25,626 bases of DNA from Mageeibacillus sp. UBA1212 (GCA_002309655.1 DBXM01000051.1:75328-100953); one strand, 5' to 3'. Counted from the stretch's first letter, positions 7,708-15,758 are shown. Notes: generated by a model from the letters alone, not told the origin. Program-made: numbers and translations.

Positions 7708-10155
7708 CTATTTTACCGAACGGGAAACGCTGTTGACCGTGTCGATTGATTCGATCTTCTGAATCAGCTTGTCCAGCTGCTGGCGGTCGGTGATAATCAC
7801 GACGATGTCGATCATCAGGTTGTTGTCCTTCGTGTTGCGCGAATTCAGCGAGGTCATTTTGATGCACATCTCGTTGATGGCGTTCGCGATGCGCACGATG
7901 GTCTGGCCGTCGTCGATCGCCTCGATGAGTATCTCCGCGGGGTGGCGCGGGTTGACGACCGGCTGGTTCGCCCAGCGGACGGGAATCATTCGCGCGTATT
8001 CGCTCGCCGCCATCGCTCTGACGTTCGGGCAGTCCGCCCTGTGAACGGAAACGCCTCTCGTTCGCGTGGTGTAGCCGACGATTGCGTCGCCGGGAACCGG
8101 GTTGCAGCAGCGGGCGGTCTTCACCAGGCAGTTGTACATGTCCTGAACGATAATTCCGTCCTCGGAGACCTTCTCAGGCGGCAGCGGCGTCTTGTTCTCG
8201 CGGGCCGACTTAAGGTTTGCCGGCTCCTGGGCCGCATTCTGGTCAGCGAGTTTCTTGGTGTAGAGGTCCTTCAGCCTGAGAATGATTTTCTGCGCCGTGA
8301 TGTCGCCGAAGCCGAGGCTGTTCAGCATGTCGTCGACGCTCCGGAAGTTGCTCCTGCGCAGGAAATCTCCGAGAATTTCAGAGTCGTCGAAAAGCTCCTG
8401 GTACGTGAAGCCCTGCCGCTTCAGCTCGCGTTCGAGCATTATTTTGCCGAGCTCGATGTTTTCGTCGCGGCGCTCCTTCTTGAACCACTGGCGCAGTTTC
8501 GACCTTGCCTCGGGACTCTTGACGATCTTCAACCAGTCGCGGCTCGGGGCCCTGTTCGGCGCGTTGGACGTAATGATCTCGACCTTGTCGCCTGTCTGGA
8601 GCGTGTAGTCCAGGGGCTTCAGCTCGCCGTTTACGCGGGCGCCGACCATTTTGTTGCCGATCTCGCTGTGAATGGAATACGCGAAGTCGATCGGGGTCGA
8701 GCCCTGCGGAAGCGCCTTCACGTCGCCCTTCGGGGTGTAAACGAAAACCTCGTCCGTGTAGAGGTTCATTTTGAAGGCCTCCATGAACTCGTCCGGCGAG
8801 TCCATGTCCTTCTGGCTCTCGTAGAGCGTTCTGACCCATTCGTAGCGCTTTTCTTCCTCGATCTCGGCGTCGCGTTTTGAGCCCTCTTTGTAGCGCCAGT
8901 GCGCCGCGATACCCATTTCCGCGCGGTTGTGCATCTCCCAGGTCCTGATCTGGACCTCGAAAGGCGAACCGTCGCGCGCCATAACGGTCGTGTGAAGCGA
9001 CTGGTACTGGTTCGGCTTAGGCTGCGCGATGTAGTCCTTGAAGCGCCCCTCGACAACGGTGAAAATGTGGTGAATGATACCCAGAACCGAGTAGCACTGC
9101 GCCTCCGTGTCGACGACGATTCTTATCGCGAGCAGGTCGTAGATCTGGTCGAGCCGCTTGTTCTGCGACTCCATTTTGCGTTTGATACTGTATAGGTGCT
9201 TCGGCCGGCCGTCTATAAACGCGCCGGTAATTCCGCTCTCCTCGAGGGCGGTCTTCACGAGCTGGATTGTCTTGGCAATGAACTGCTCGCGCTCCTCCCT
9301 GTTGCGGTCCAGCTGGGATTCGAGCTCCGCGTAGCCGATCGGGTCGAGGTACTTGAAGGAAAGGTCCTCCAGCTCCCACTTGATCTTGCTCATGCCGAAG
9401 CGGTGCGCCAGCGGCGCGTAGATGTCGAGAGTCTCGCGCGCCTTTTTCATCTGCTTGTCGGTGTTCATGTACTGAAGCGTGCGCATGTTGTGGAGCCTGT
9501 CGACGAGTTTAATAACCACGACGCGCGGGTCGTCGGCGATCGCCAGGAACATCTTTCTTAAGTTCTCGGCCATCTGCTCCTCTTTTGTAGTGTCGCCCAT
9601 TTTCTTCAGTTTGGTGACGCCGTCCACCAGCGAAGCGATCTGCGACCCGAACTCGGCCTGAACGTCGTCGATCGTCATAGAGGTGTCCTCCACGACGTCG
9701 TGAAGCATTCCCGCCGCGATACAGTCCACCGCCGCCTGCATTTCAGCCAGCATCAGCGCCACCTCGACCGGGTGCTCGATAAAAGGCTCGCCCGACTTGC
9801 GCTTCTGCCCGCGGTGCATGTTTTCGGCCGCCCTGAAGGCATAGAATATCTTGAGAACGTTCGATTTCGGGAAGTTCTCCTTCGCGATCTCCGCGATTTT
9901 TATCACTTTTTCAAGATACGGGTCGTCCTTGTACTCGGGGCAGTCCGCCAGAAACAGGCGAACCTCGTCCTGAACTCCCGTCTTCTTTTTCTTCGGCTCC
10001 TTAACGGGCTCCTTCGCCGGCTCCTTCACGGCCGCAGGAAGAGCTTCGGCAGGCTGAACGTCAGGAAGCGGCCGGTTTTTGTCATGTTCCCGAACCGTTT
10101 CCGGCGTGTTGCCGGCGTCTCCCGTCTGATCGTTTTTAATTGACGTTCCTTCCAT
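7708..10155 (-). CDS. rel: Bifunctional (p)ppGpp synthetase/hydrolase (RSH/Rel)
   Basis: An 815-residue long RelA/SpoT homologue controlling the stringent alarmone (p)ppGpp. The hydrolase domain has H128 and the H152-D153...E156-D157 motif, plus D-R-L-H-N-M-R (219-225). The synthetase domain contains R-F-K-D (371-374) followed by the conserved Y-x4-P-K-P-N-x-Y-Q-S-L-H segment (375-388). A TGS domain spans about 468-530, a Cys-rich zinc-finger/CC region is seen at C-C-N-P-V-P-G-D, and a C-terminal ACT domain ends the protein. Both catalytic sets look intact, so it should make and degrade ppGpp. The first 80 residues are a charged, Pro/Lys-rich extension not found in most Rel proteins; the ATG at 10155 is supported by AGAGGCG upstream. 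Co-oriented with recJ (64 bp upstream) and dtd. Confidence 0.96.
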   Translation of the reverse strand: MEGTSIKNDQTGDAGNTPETVREHDKNRPLPDVQPAEALPAAVKEPAKEPVKEPKKKKTGVQDEVRLFLADCPEYKDDPYLEKVIKIAEIAKENFPKSNVLKIFYAFRAAENMHRGQKRKSGEPFIEHPVEVALMLAEMQAAVDCIAAGMLHDVVEDTSMTIDDVQAEFGSQIASLVDGVTKLKKMGDTTKEEQMAENLRKMFLAIADDPRVVVIKLVDRLHNMRTLQYMNTDKQMKKARETLDIYAPLAHRFGMSKIKWELEDLSFKYLDPIGYAELESQLDRNREEREQFIAKTIQLVKTALEESGITGAFIDGRPKHLYSIKRKMESQNKRLDQIYDLLAIRIVVDTEAQCYSVLGIIHHIFTVVEGRFKDYIAQPKPNQYQSLHTTVMARDGSPFEVQIRTWEMHNRAEMGIAAHWRYKEGSKRDAEIEEEKRYEWVRTLYESQKDMDSPDEFMEAFKMNLYTDEVFVYTPKGDVKALPQGSTPIDFAYSIHSEIGNKMVGARVNGELKPLDYTLQTGDKVEIITSNAPNRAPSRDWLKIVKSPEARSKLRQWFKKERRDENIELGKIMLERELKRQGFTYQELFDDSEILGDFLRRSNFRSVDDMLNSLGFGDITAQKIILRLKDLYTKKLADQNAAQEPANLKSARENKTPLPPEKVSEDGIIVQDMYNCLVKTARCCNPVPGDAIVGYTTRTRGVSVHRADCPNVRAMAASEYARMIPVRWANQPVVNPRHPAEILIEAIDDGQTIVRIANAINEMCIKMTSLNSRNTKDNNLMIDIVVIITDRQQLDKLIQKIESIDTVNSVSRSVK

Positions 10156-10219
10156 AGCAGCGCCTCTTTTTCTTTAAGTAAGTATGCCGCCTCGCGCGGC
10201 GTTTGATTTAATATAACTG

Positions 10220-12325
10220 TCAGCCTGCGGTTCTCTTTGAGAGAAACGCGAAAACGTCCGAAGCCTCGAGGGGGTGCGGCTGTCCGTCGTCCGTGAACGA
10301 ATAGACGCCTTTTCTCTCGCGGGCAAGAATTCCCGCCTCCGTGAATATCTCGAGCGCGTACCTGATCTTAAACCAGGTGAACACCCGTGCCGCCTCTCCT
10401 CCGCGCTTTGAGGCCTCCGCTTTCAGCATCGCGGCGTCGCGGAATCCGAAGGTCTTCCCGAGCGACGCGAACGCCTTGTAAAGCACCCTGAGCTCCTCTT
10501 TCGTCACGCCGAAGGCGCCTGAAAGCAGCTTTTTGGCGTCTTCCAGCCTCTCTCCGTAGGTTTTTGTGAATGATGTGTCAGTGAACGATTCCGCATCGCC
10601 CGAACCGCCCTCGATCACGTCGAGAACCGTCAGCGAAACGCTTTTCGCGCCCCTGTATTCGTTCACGCCCAGCGTGTAAACCACCGCCGCCGGTCTGGAG
10701 TTGGCCAGCATCGGCAGGTAGTCCGAGTCTCTGAAATTCACGCCGGCGAGGTACTGCCCGCCCGGCATCGAAAACGTGAACTTGAGCGTCTTGTTGTTTG
10801 CGCCGACCGTGTTCACGCCCATCGACTCGATTCCGTCGGTAATGAACACCGGCGCCGGATTGCCCTCCCCGAAAGGTTCGAGTTTTGAAAGCCGCTCCGC
10901 GTTCTCGATAGTGACGCTCTCCGGCGGAAGGTAGACCGTCGCTTTCCGTACCGGAACCTTCGGAATCATGTCCTTCAGCGCGTCCGCCGCCTCGAAGGTC
11001 CTCTTCATGACCTCGTCGAGGTTCGCCTCCGAAAGGCTGAAACCCATCGCCTTTTCGTGGCCGCCGAACTTCAGCAGAAGCTCCGCAGAGTTCTCGAGAA
11101 GTGACACAATGTTTACGCCGTCGATGCTTCTCGCCGACGCCCTAAGAACCGTACCGTTCTCGTCCTCGCCGTCCGGGGCCATCACCGCGACCGGCCTGTT
11201 CACCTTCCTGACGATTCCCGCCGCGACGATTCCCAGAATCCCGTGGGGCCAGGTGTCGCTTCTCACGAATACGACCGGCGCGTCCGCGGGCGACACAGTC
11301 AGCTTTGAAGGATCCGCGTCATATTCCGCGTACGCATTGTCGACAAGCGCTTTCCTCTCTTCGTTGAGCGCGCGGATCTCGTTTAAATAGGTGAGCGCCT
11401 CGCCCTCCGTTTCGGAAATAAGAAGCCTCATCGCGATGCCCGGGTCCTTCAGCCTGCCCGCGGCGTTGATCATCGGAACGACCGTAAAAGAAAGTCTTTC
11501 CGACGTCACCGGCGCGTTTTCCGGCATTTTTTCCATAGCCGAGGCAATCAGAACGTTCAGCCCCGGGAACATCGTGTCGCGCATCATCGGCAGCGCCGCC
11601 GTCAGCAGCGTGCGGTTTTCGCCCTTCAGTTTCATCATGTCGCCGACCGTGGCGAGTCCCGCGAGCGGCAGATAGTTCGTTATTCCGTCAATTCCCAGCG
11701 ACTCCGCGATCGCCTCGCAGAGCTTGTACGCGACGGTGCAGCCGCAGATGATTTTGTTCGGGTAGCGCGAATTCTCCCGCATCGGGTCGATCACCGCGAT
11801 ACATTCGGGAATCACGCCGGTCACTTCATGGTGGTCCGTCACGATAACGTCGATCCCGTTGACCGCCGCGTACTCGACAACGTCCGCCGACGAGATTCCG
11901 CAGTCCACCGTGACAAGCAGGCACGGCCCTTCCGCCGCTATCTTATCGATAAACTCAAAGGACAACCCGTATCCGGTGATCCTGTCGGGAAGGTGCCACT
12001 CCGCTCTGCAGTCAAGGGTTTTCGTCAGGAAATCGTACAAAAGCGCTGTCGCGGTGACGCCGTCGCAGTCGTAGTCGCCGAAAATCACGATTTTCTCACC
12101 TTCGTCGATTGCGCTCAGAATTCTGTCCACCGCCGCGTCCATGTCCGGCAGCAGAAACGGGTCGCAAAGCTTTCCGGCGGCAGCGTTCAGGAACTCCTCC
12201 CGCTCCTCCGGGGTGTCAAGCGTCGCCGCAAGAACCGCGTCAGTGACGTCGATTTCCCGCGCCGGCTTCGAAAACAGCTCCGCGTCGCAGTATTCCTTTT
12301 TCAACTCCCAGATATCGTCGAACAC
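10220..12325 (-). CDS. recJ: Single-strand DNA-specific exonuclease RecJ
   Basis: A 701-residue 5'-3' single-strand exonuclease of the DHH family, acting in RecF-pathway and mismatch repair. DHH motifs are visible as F-G-D-Y-D-C-D-G-V (metal Asp84, 86, 88), V-D-C-G-I (140-144) and T-D-H-H-E (163-167). The DHHA1 region carries G-G-H-E-K-A-M-G-F-S, and I-N-A-A-G-R-L lies between. It is longer than E. coli RecJ (577 aa) and shorter than B. subtilis (786 aa), with a C-terminal extension that is common in Bacillota. The start is GTG at 12325 with GGGGGAA upstream. No clear -10/-35 is visible in the 77 bp between it and the rpsU terminator; that gap holds two direct copies of GCCCTTAAT spaced 11 bp apart (12380-12399). 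Confidence 0.95.
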   Translation of the reverse strand: MFDDIWELKKEYCDAELFSKPAREIDVTDAVLAATLDTPEEREEFLNAAAGKLCDPFLLPDMDAAVDRILSAIDEGEKIVIFGDYDCDGVTATALLYDFLTKTLDCRAEWHLPDRITGYGLSFEFIDKIAAEGPCLLVTVDCGISSADVVEYAAVNGIDVIVTDHHEVTGVIPECIAVIDPMRENSRYPNKIICGCTVAYKLCEAIAESLGIDGITNYLPLAGLATVGDMMKLKGENRTLLTAALPMMRDTMFPGLNVLIASAMEKMPENAPVTSERLSFTVVPMINAAGRLKDPGIAMRLLISETEGEALTYLNEIRALNEERKALVDNAYAEYDADPSKLTVSPADAPVVFVRSDTWPHGILGIVAAGIVRKVNRPVAVMAPDGEDENGTVLRASARSIDGVNIVSLLENSAELLLKFGGHEKAMGFSLSEANLDEVMKRTFEAADALKDMIPKVPVRKATVYLPPESVTIENAERLSKLEPFGEGNPAPVFITDGIESMGVNTVGANNKTLKFTFSMPGGQYLAGVNFRDSDYLPMLANSRPAAVVYTLGVNEYRGAKSVSLTVLDVIEGGSGDAESFTDTSFTKTYGERLEDAKKLLSGAFGVTKEELRVLYKAFASLGKTFGFRDAAMLKAEASKRGGEAARVFTWFKIRYALEIFTEAGILARERKGVYSFTDDGQPHPLEASDVFAFLSKRTAG

Positions 12326-12402
12326 CGTTTAATTCCCCCGTTAAAGACGCACCACTTAAAATCGCGCGGCCTTCAAGCGGCCCTTAATCAGCCCTTAATA
12401 AC

Positions 12403-12430
12403 AAAAAGACCTGAAATCGATCAGGTCTTT
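12403..12430 (-). terminator. Intrinsic terminator of rpsU
   Basis: A perfect 10-bp stem AAAGACCTGA / TCAGGTCTTT with a 6-nt loop, followed on the minus strand by TT and then G. It starts 28 bp after the rpsU stop codon and separates rpsU from recJ. Confidence 0.85.
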
Positions 12431-12457
12431 ATCGTGTCAGATAAAACGCGGTCCGAA

Positions 12458-12631
12458 TCAATACTTGCGCTTTCTGGCAGCTTCGGACTTCTTCTTCCTC
12501 TTTACACTGGGTTTTTCATAATGCTCTCTTTTTCTCACTTCAGCCAGCACGCCTGATCTTGCGCAAGACTTCTTGAACCTTTTAAGAGCACTATCTAAGG
12601 ATTCGTTCTCTTTAACTTTAATCTCTGACAT
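12458..12631 (-). CDS. rpsU: 30S ribosomal protein S21
   Basis: A 57-residue small-subunit protein that is typical of S21 in length and composition: M-S-E-I-K-V-K-E-N-E, then A-L-K-R-F-K-K-S-C-A-R-S-G, R-K-R-E-H-Y-E-K-P-S and a run of Lys/Arg to the C-terminus. S21 helps mRNA binding at the platform of the 30S subunit. The ATG at 12631 is preceded by a very strong GGAGGGAGGG site. It is monocistronic, with its own promoter upstream and a terminator downstream, and is transcribed away from yebC. Confidence 0.97.
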   Translation of the reverse strand: MSEIKVKENESLDSALKRFKKSCARSGVLAEVRKREHYEKPSVKRKKKSEAARKRKY

Positions 12632-12716
12632 CTCTATCCCTCCCTCCAGTGAACACTTTCTTTAGAATCCGCGCAAAACGCGGTTCTTGCCTGATGCTTC
12701 CGCAAAAGACTGGTTA

Positions 12717-12745
12717 ATTATACCACACGCCGCCTTCCGCGTCAA
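12717..12745 (-). promoter_or_regulatory. rpsU promoter
   Basis: On the minus strand TTGACG (12740-12745), a 17-nt spacer, then TATAAT (12717-12722). It lies about 85 nt upstream of the rpsU ATG. A near-perfect sigma-A promoter, as expected for a ribosomal protein gene. Confidence 0.88.
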
Positions 12746-12798
12746 TACCAAATTGATTTTTTTTGAGTCGCGGTGCGATTTTTTTGAAGGAACCGAAG

Positions 12799-12920
12799 CG
12801 GGAACGTCGCGGGAACGTAGCGTGAACGTAGCGTGAACGGGAGCAGTCGCGGGAATGACCTTTCAACGAACTCCGGCGGCATTCACGAAGCGTTCACGAA
12901 TCATTCACGAACCGTTCACG
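12799..12920. repeat. Two opposed arrays of an 11-bp repeat, core CGKGAAYG
   Basis: Between the divergent rpsU and yebC promoters, the plus strand carries four head-to-tail 11-bp units (12799-12842) beginning CGGGAACG, CGGGAACG, CGTGAACG and CGTGAACG, then a fifth displaced by 7 nt at 12850-12860 (CGGGAATG). After a 16-bp gap the minus strand carries four more perfectly spaced units (12877-12920), beginning CGTGAACG, CGTGAATG, CGTGAACG and CGTGAATG. The unit consensus is CGKGAAYGNNN. The two arrays can pair with each other as an imperfect inverted repeat. No convincing gene lies here. Function unknown; multi-copy protein-binding sites or a large cruciform/RNA stem are possible. The rest of this 400-bp intergenic stretch contains only the two promoters, T-rich tracts (12754-12786) and the yebC leader. 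Confidence 0.85.
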
Positions 12921-12955
12921 AAGAATGCGGCGCGGAGCAATGTCTTCCGTACCCC

Positions 12956-12984
12956 TTGAAAAGAAGGTAAAAACGTAGTATAAT
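12956..12984 (+). promoter_or_regulatory. yebC promoter
   Basis: TTGAAA (12956-12961), 17-nt spacer, TATAAT (12979-12984). Transcription would start near 12991, giving a leader of about 40 nt before the yebC ATG. Confidence 0.88.
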
Positions 12985-12988
12985 ACAC

Positions 12989-13007
12989 TTGCGCTATTTT
13001 GGCGCAA
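12989..13007 (+). other. Hairpin at the 5' end of the yebC leader
   Basis: TTGCGC / GCGCAA, a perfect 6-bp stem with a 7-nt loop, starts right at the predicted transcription start site and is followed by ATTTCTT. It could stabilise the mRNA 5' end. It ends about 13 nt before the AAGGGG ribosome site and does not cover it. Confidence 0.4.
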
Positions 13008-13032
13008 ATTTCTTACGCAAGGGGTTGATTCG

Positions 13033-13767
13033 ATGTCCGGACATTCAAAATGGGCAAACATCAAGAGAAAAAAAGGTGCGGCAGACGCCGCGAGAGCTAA
13101 AGTTTTCACCCGCATCGGAAAAGAGATCCAGATCGCGGTCAGAGACGGCGGCCCTAATCCTGACAATAACAGTAAGCTGAAGGACGTTATCGCCAAGGCA
13201 AAGGCCAACAACATGCCCAACGACAACATCCAGCGTTCTATAAAGAAAGCGGCCGGCGAAGGCGGCGGCGAGAACATCGAGGAGATCAGGTACGAAGGTT
13301 ACGGTCCCTCCGGCGTCGCAATCATGGTCGACGTGGTCACCGACAACCGCAACAGAACCGCCAGCGAAGTAAGGCACGTTTTCGACAAGTACGGCGGAAA
13401 TCTCGGCAACACAGGCTGCGTCTCCTTCATGTTTGACAAAAAAGGCGTTATCGTCATCGAAAACGACGGCGAGATCGACGAAGAGACTCTCATGATGGAC
13501 GTTCTCGAGGCAGGCGCCGAAGACTTCAATCCTTCCGAAGAAGTTTTCGAGATCACCACCGCCCCCGCGGATTTCTCGGCCGTCAGCGAAGCGCTTGAAG
13601 CTAAGGGCTACGTTTTCGAGCAGGCAGAGGTCAGAATGGTCCCCCAGACCTACGTCCACCTCACCGACGAAAAGCAGCTTGAGCAGATCAACAAGCTTCT
13701 CGAAGGTCTCGACGACAACGACGACGTCATCGACGTGTTCCACAGCTGGGACGAGGAAGAGGAATGA
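13033..13767 (+). CDS. yebC: YebC/PmpR family protein (translation factor or transcriptional regulator)
   Basis: A 244-residue YebC/TACO1-family protein, complete and typical in length (about 240-250). The opening S-G-H-S-K-W-A-N-I-K-R-K-K is diagnostic, followed by K-A-N-N-M-P-N-D-N-I-Q-R-S-I-K-K-A, Y-E-G-Y-G-P-S-G-V-A and T-D-N-R-N-R-T-A-S-E-V-R. Members have been described as DNA-binding regulators (PmpR) and, more recently, as ribosome-associated factors that relieve stalling on polyproline; which applies here cannot be read from sequence. The ATG at 13033 has AAGGGG upstream. A small lipoprotein gene follows after 38 bp and probably shares the transcript. The usual ruvCAB neighbours are absent; rpsU is divergent instead. 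Confidence 0.95.
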   Translation: MSGHSKWANIKRKKGAADAARAKVFTRIGKEIQIAVRDGGPNPDNNSKLKDVIAKAKANNMPNDNIQRSIKKAAGEGGGENIEEIRYEGYGPSGVAIMVDVVTDNRNRTASEVRHVFDKYGGNLGNTGCVSFMFDKKGVIVIENDGEIDEETLMMDVLEAGAEDFNPSEEVFEITTAPADFSAVSEALEAKGYVFEQAEVRMVPQTYVHLTDEKQLEQINKLLEGLDDNDDVIDVFHSWDEEEE

Positions 13768-13805
13768 TCACGCATCTCTTCAAGAAACCGGCAGGAGGTA
13801 CTTTC

Positions 13806-14405
13806 ATGAAGAATACATTTAAGCTTTTTGCGCTTGTTCTCGCCGCCCTGCTCGCGGTCACCTGCCTTTCGGCCTGCAGTCTCAAGGATATTTTAGGATC
13901 TCTCAGTCCCGCCCTTCCCGGCAGCGAAACATCTAAGCCGGAAAATACCGCGGACGACAGCGGCGGCTCCTCAGAAGGAACCAGGGTCACCTTTCTTGAT
14001 CTCACGATAACCGTTCCCGATGGATTCCAGAAGTCCTCAATGAGCACCGACGGCTGCACGGTTTACGTTCCCGGCGACTGGCCGCTCCACTCGGACAACA
14101 TCAGTATCACTTTCACTTCGGAAGCCGGCAGCGCCGACAACTACACCTCCGAAAACATTAAACAGATGCTGGAGGAGACCCTTCAGACCGAAGTAACGAA
14201 TTACAAGTTCTCGAAGGACAAGGTCGAAGGCGCCGACAGGGTTTCGGCCTCGTACAACGTTGTGGTCAACGGCATCAGCATGGACCAGGAGATGCTCATC
14301 TACATCATCGGCAAGAAGTCGATGGTGTCAGTCACCTTTACAAACGTCTCGGGCGAGTTCGTGAACGATTTCGCCGCTTCCAAGGCCAGCATTACGATCG
14401 ACTGA
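13806..14405 (+). CDS. Small predicted lipoprotein of unknown function
   Basis: A 199-residue protein with a classic lipoprotein signal: a basic start, an Ala/Leu-rich core, then C-L-S-A-C with the lipidated Cys near residue 24. A Ser/Gly/Pro/Glu linker runs to about residue 62. The rest is a mixed alpha/beta domain (about 65-199) with V-P-D-G-F near the front and a two-halved beta layout that reminds me of PsbP/DcrB-like lipoproteins; that is only an impression. The ATG at 13806 is fixed by AGGAGG upstream and the signal peptide; an in-frame ATG at 13764 overlaps the yebC stop and lacks support. It is probably co-transcribed with yebC and ends before a strong terminator. Confidence 0.75.
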   Translation: MKNTFKLFALVLAALLAVTCLSACSLKDILGSLSPALPGSETSKPENTADDSGGSSEGTRVTFLDLTITVPDGFQKSSMSTDGCTVYVPGDWPLHSDNISITFTSEAGSADNYTSENIKQMLEETLQTEVTNYKFSKDKVEGADRVSASYNVVVNGISMDQEMLIYIIGKKSMVSVTFTNVSGEFVNDFAASKASITID

Positions 14406-14461
14406 CAGCGGCGCCGGGAAGCAACCGGCGGCATGAAATGAATGATGCTAAATAAGCAAAG

Positions 14462-14492
14462 AAAAGACCCGGCGAAAAGGGTCTTTTTCTTT
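14462..14492 (+). terminator. Intrinsic terminator after the yebC-lipoprotein unit
   Basis: AAAAGACCC / GGGTCTTTT, a perfect 9-bp stem with an 8-nt loop, followed by a T-rich run (TCTTT). The A-run on its left side means it could also stop transcripts arriving from the minus strand, that is, from the CE4 gene. Confidence 0.88.
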
Positions 14493-14507
14493 ACAATCGG
14501 GCGAGGA

Positions 14508-14543
14508 TTTCATTCCTCATTCATCATTTATCATTCATCATTC
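14508..14543. repeat. Short imperfect CATTCATCATT repeat tract
   Basis: Imperfect direct repeats of a CATTCATCATT-like unit (CATTTCATT, CATTCATCATT, TATCATTCATCATT) fill the space between the terminator and the stop codon of the CE4 gene. A shorter ATTC-rich tract occurs at 694-712. No coding potential seen. Its origin is unknown. Confidence 0.6.
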
Positions 14544-15758
14544 TCAATATCCCGGGTACGACGGAATCTGATCCTTGAACAGCTCGTAAAATTCCCTGTT
14601 GGTCACGCAGACGATGTCGTCCGCCTCGCTGATCATTTTCACGAGTTCCTCAAACTGATCCCAGCTGTTATTGTAGTCGAGCTCGAACCCGTGGCCCCAG
14701 AAATAGTACAGCATGTCGCGGTCGGTAGGCGTGGCCTGAATGAACCTTTTCGCGAGCGACTTGGCGAAGGAAATATTCCCGCAAGAGGCCTGCGGATACC
14801 ACTTCATCCAGTAGTCGGGAAGCTTGAACGCGGTCGGCTGCGTGTGATTTACGCCCATTCTTGCAAACCTGACGTTCGTGTTGTTGAGAATGGTCTTGAT
14901 CACGAACTCGTTTGTGTTGGCTTCGGCACCGCCCGGATACGCCATGCCCACGGGGGCAACGCCTGTGAGCTGCAGGATGTTGTTGTAGTCGCCTTTGACC
15001 TCGTTTATGATGGCGGCCGCGCTTGTGTAGGAGGCAAGGTCCGGATGGGTCAGCGTGTGCACTTCCACGTCAAAACCGTCGTAAATGCCCGACTCCATCT
15101 GCGCCCTCGTGAAGCGGACGTGCTGCAGGGTCGGATCGTTCAGGTACTCGCCCACCCATGTCCAGCTGACCCCGTAGAGGCCGGTGTTAATATTGAACGT
15201 GCAGGGCATGTTGTGCTTTTTGCAGATCTCAATGATACGCGCGTCCTGCGTGATGCCGTCGTCGAAGCTCATTGTGAAGTATTTTTTGTAAACCGGGGCT
15301 TCGGTGGGTTCCGGCGTGGGCGTGGGAGTTGGCGTATCGGTGGGAACCGGAGTCGGCGTCGGGGTCGGAGTAGGCGTGGGAGCAGGCGTAGGTGTGGAGG
15401 TCGGCTCAGGAGTCGGAGTGTCAGTAGGAACGGGCGTCGGCGTCGGTGTGGGCTCAGGCGTCGCGGCGGGTTCTTCTGTCGGCACTTCGGTAGGCTCATC
15501 AGTTGGCCCGGTTGTCGGCTCCTCCGTGACCACGGCGGTCGGCGCTTCAGTCACTTCAAGAGTCGGCTCTTCCGTCGTCTCATCGATTGCGGGCGTCTCA
15601 TCATTCCCGGGCGGCTCCGAAACGTCCGGAGTATCCTCAGCCGGCACAGGACCGGTGTTCTCCGGAACCGACGTCGGCACGGGCTTCGCGACAAAAGAAC
15701 ACCCACAGGTGAGCAGCAATAGCGCCGCAAGAATCGTGAACAGTAAACGTTTTTTCAT
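14544..15758 (-). CDS. Polysaccharide deacetylase (CE4/NodB) lipoprotein with Pro/Thr linker
   Basis: A 404-residue surface enzyme. Residues 1-19 are a signal peptide, with Cys20 in T-C-G-C as the likely lipidated residue. Residues 21-157 are a low-complexity Pro/Thr/Glu linker that probably spans the cell wall; its second half (about 101-150) is nearly pure T-P/P-T repeats. Residues about 160-404 form a NodB-like deacetylase: motif 1 S-F-D-D-G (D166, D167), motif 2 H-T-L-T-H-P (metal His234, His238), motif 3-like A-Y-P-G-G (273-277) and a late W-G-H-G-F (354-358). It should remove acetyl groups from peptidoglycan or another polysaccharide; the substrate is unproven. AAGGA lies about 10 nt before the ATG, and a sigma-A promoter lies upstream. 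It is divergent from the GH43 gene. Confidence 0.88.
   Translation of the reverse strand: MKKRLLFTILAALLLLTCGCSFVAKPVPTSVPENTGPVPAEDTPDVSEPPGNDETPAIDETTEEPTLEVTEAPTAVVTEEPTTGPTDEPTEVPTEEPAATPEPTPTPTPVPTDTPTPEPTSTPTPAPTPTPTPTPTPVPTDTPTPTPTPEPTEAPVYKKYFTMSFDDGITQDARIIEICKKHNMPCTFNINTGLYGVSWTWVGEYLNDPTLQHVRFTRAQMESGIYDGFDVEVHTLTHPDLASYTSAAAIINEVKGDYNNILQLTGVAPVGMAYPGGAEANTNEFVIKTILNNTNVRFARMGVNHTQPTAFKLPDYWMKWYPQASCGNISFAKSLAKRFIQATPTDRDMLYYFWGHGFELDYNNSWDQFEELVKMISEADDIVCVTNREFYELFKDQIPSYPGY
15288..15458. repeat. GC-rich tandem repeats encoding the Pro/Thr linker
   Basis: Within the CE4 gene, degenerate 6-bp and 12- to 18-bp repeats of GGCGTG/GGAGTC type encode P-T-x-T-P units (residues about 101-157). 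Such tracts can change length by slippage in whole codons without breaking the frame. They explain the artefactual Gly/Val-rich open frame on the other strand. Confidence 0.75.

Noticed and set aside
12799..12920. CRISPR array
   Set aside because: The repeats are 11 bp, directly abutting, with no spacers and no cas genes.
12894..13277. A 127-codon minus-strand frame overlapping the yebC promoter
   Set aside because: It covers the yebC promoter and start, lacks a convincing ribosome site, and is explained by antisense to yebC.
15288..15458. Non-coding minisatellite or CRISPR-like repeat
   Set aside because: The repeats are in frame and encode the Pro/Thr linker of an otherwise intact lipoprotein.
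14442..15722. A 426-codon open frame on the plus strand with a Gly/Arg-rich end
   Set aside because: It is antisense to the CE4 gene; the Arg/Gly tract is just the complement of the Pro/Thr linker repeats, and it would begin across the terminator at 14462.
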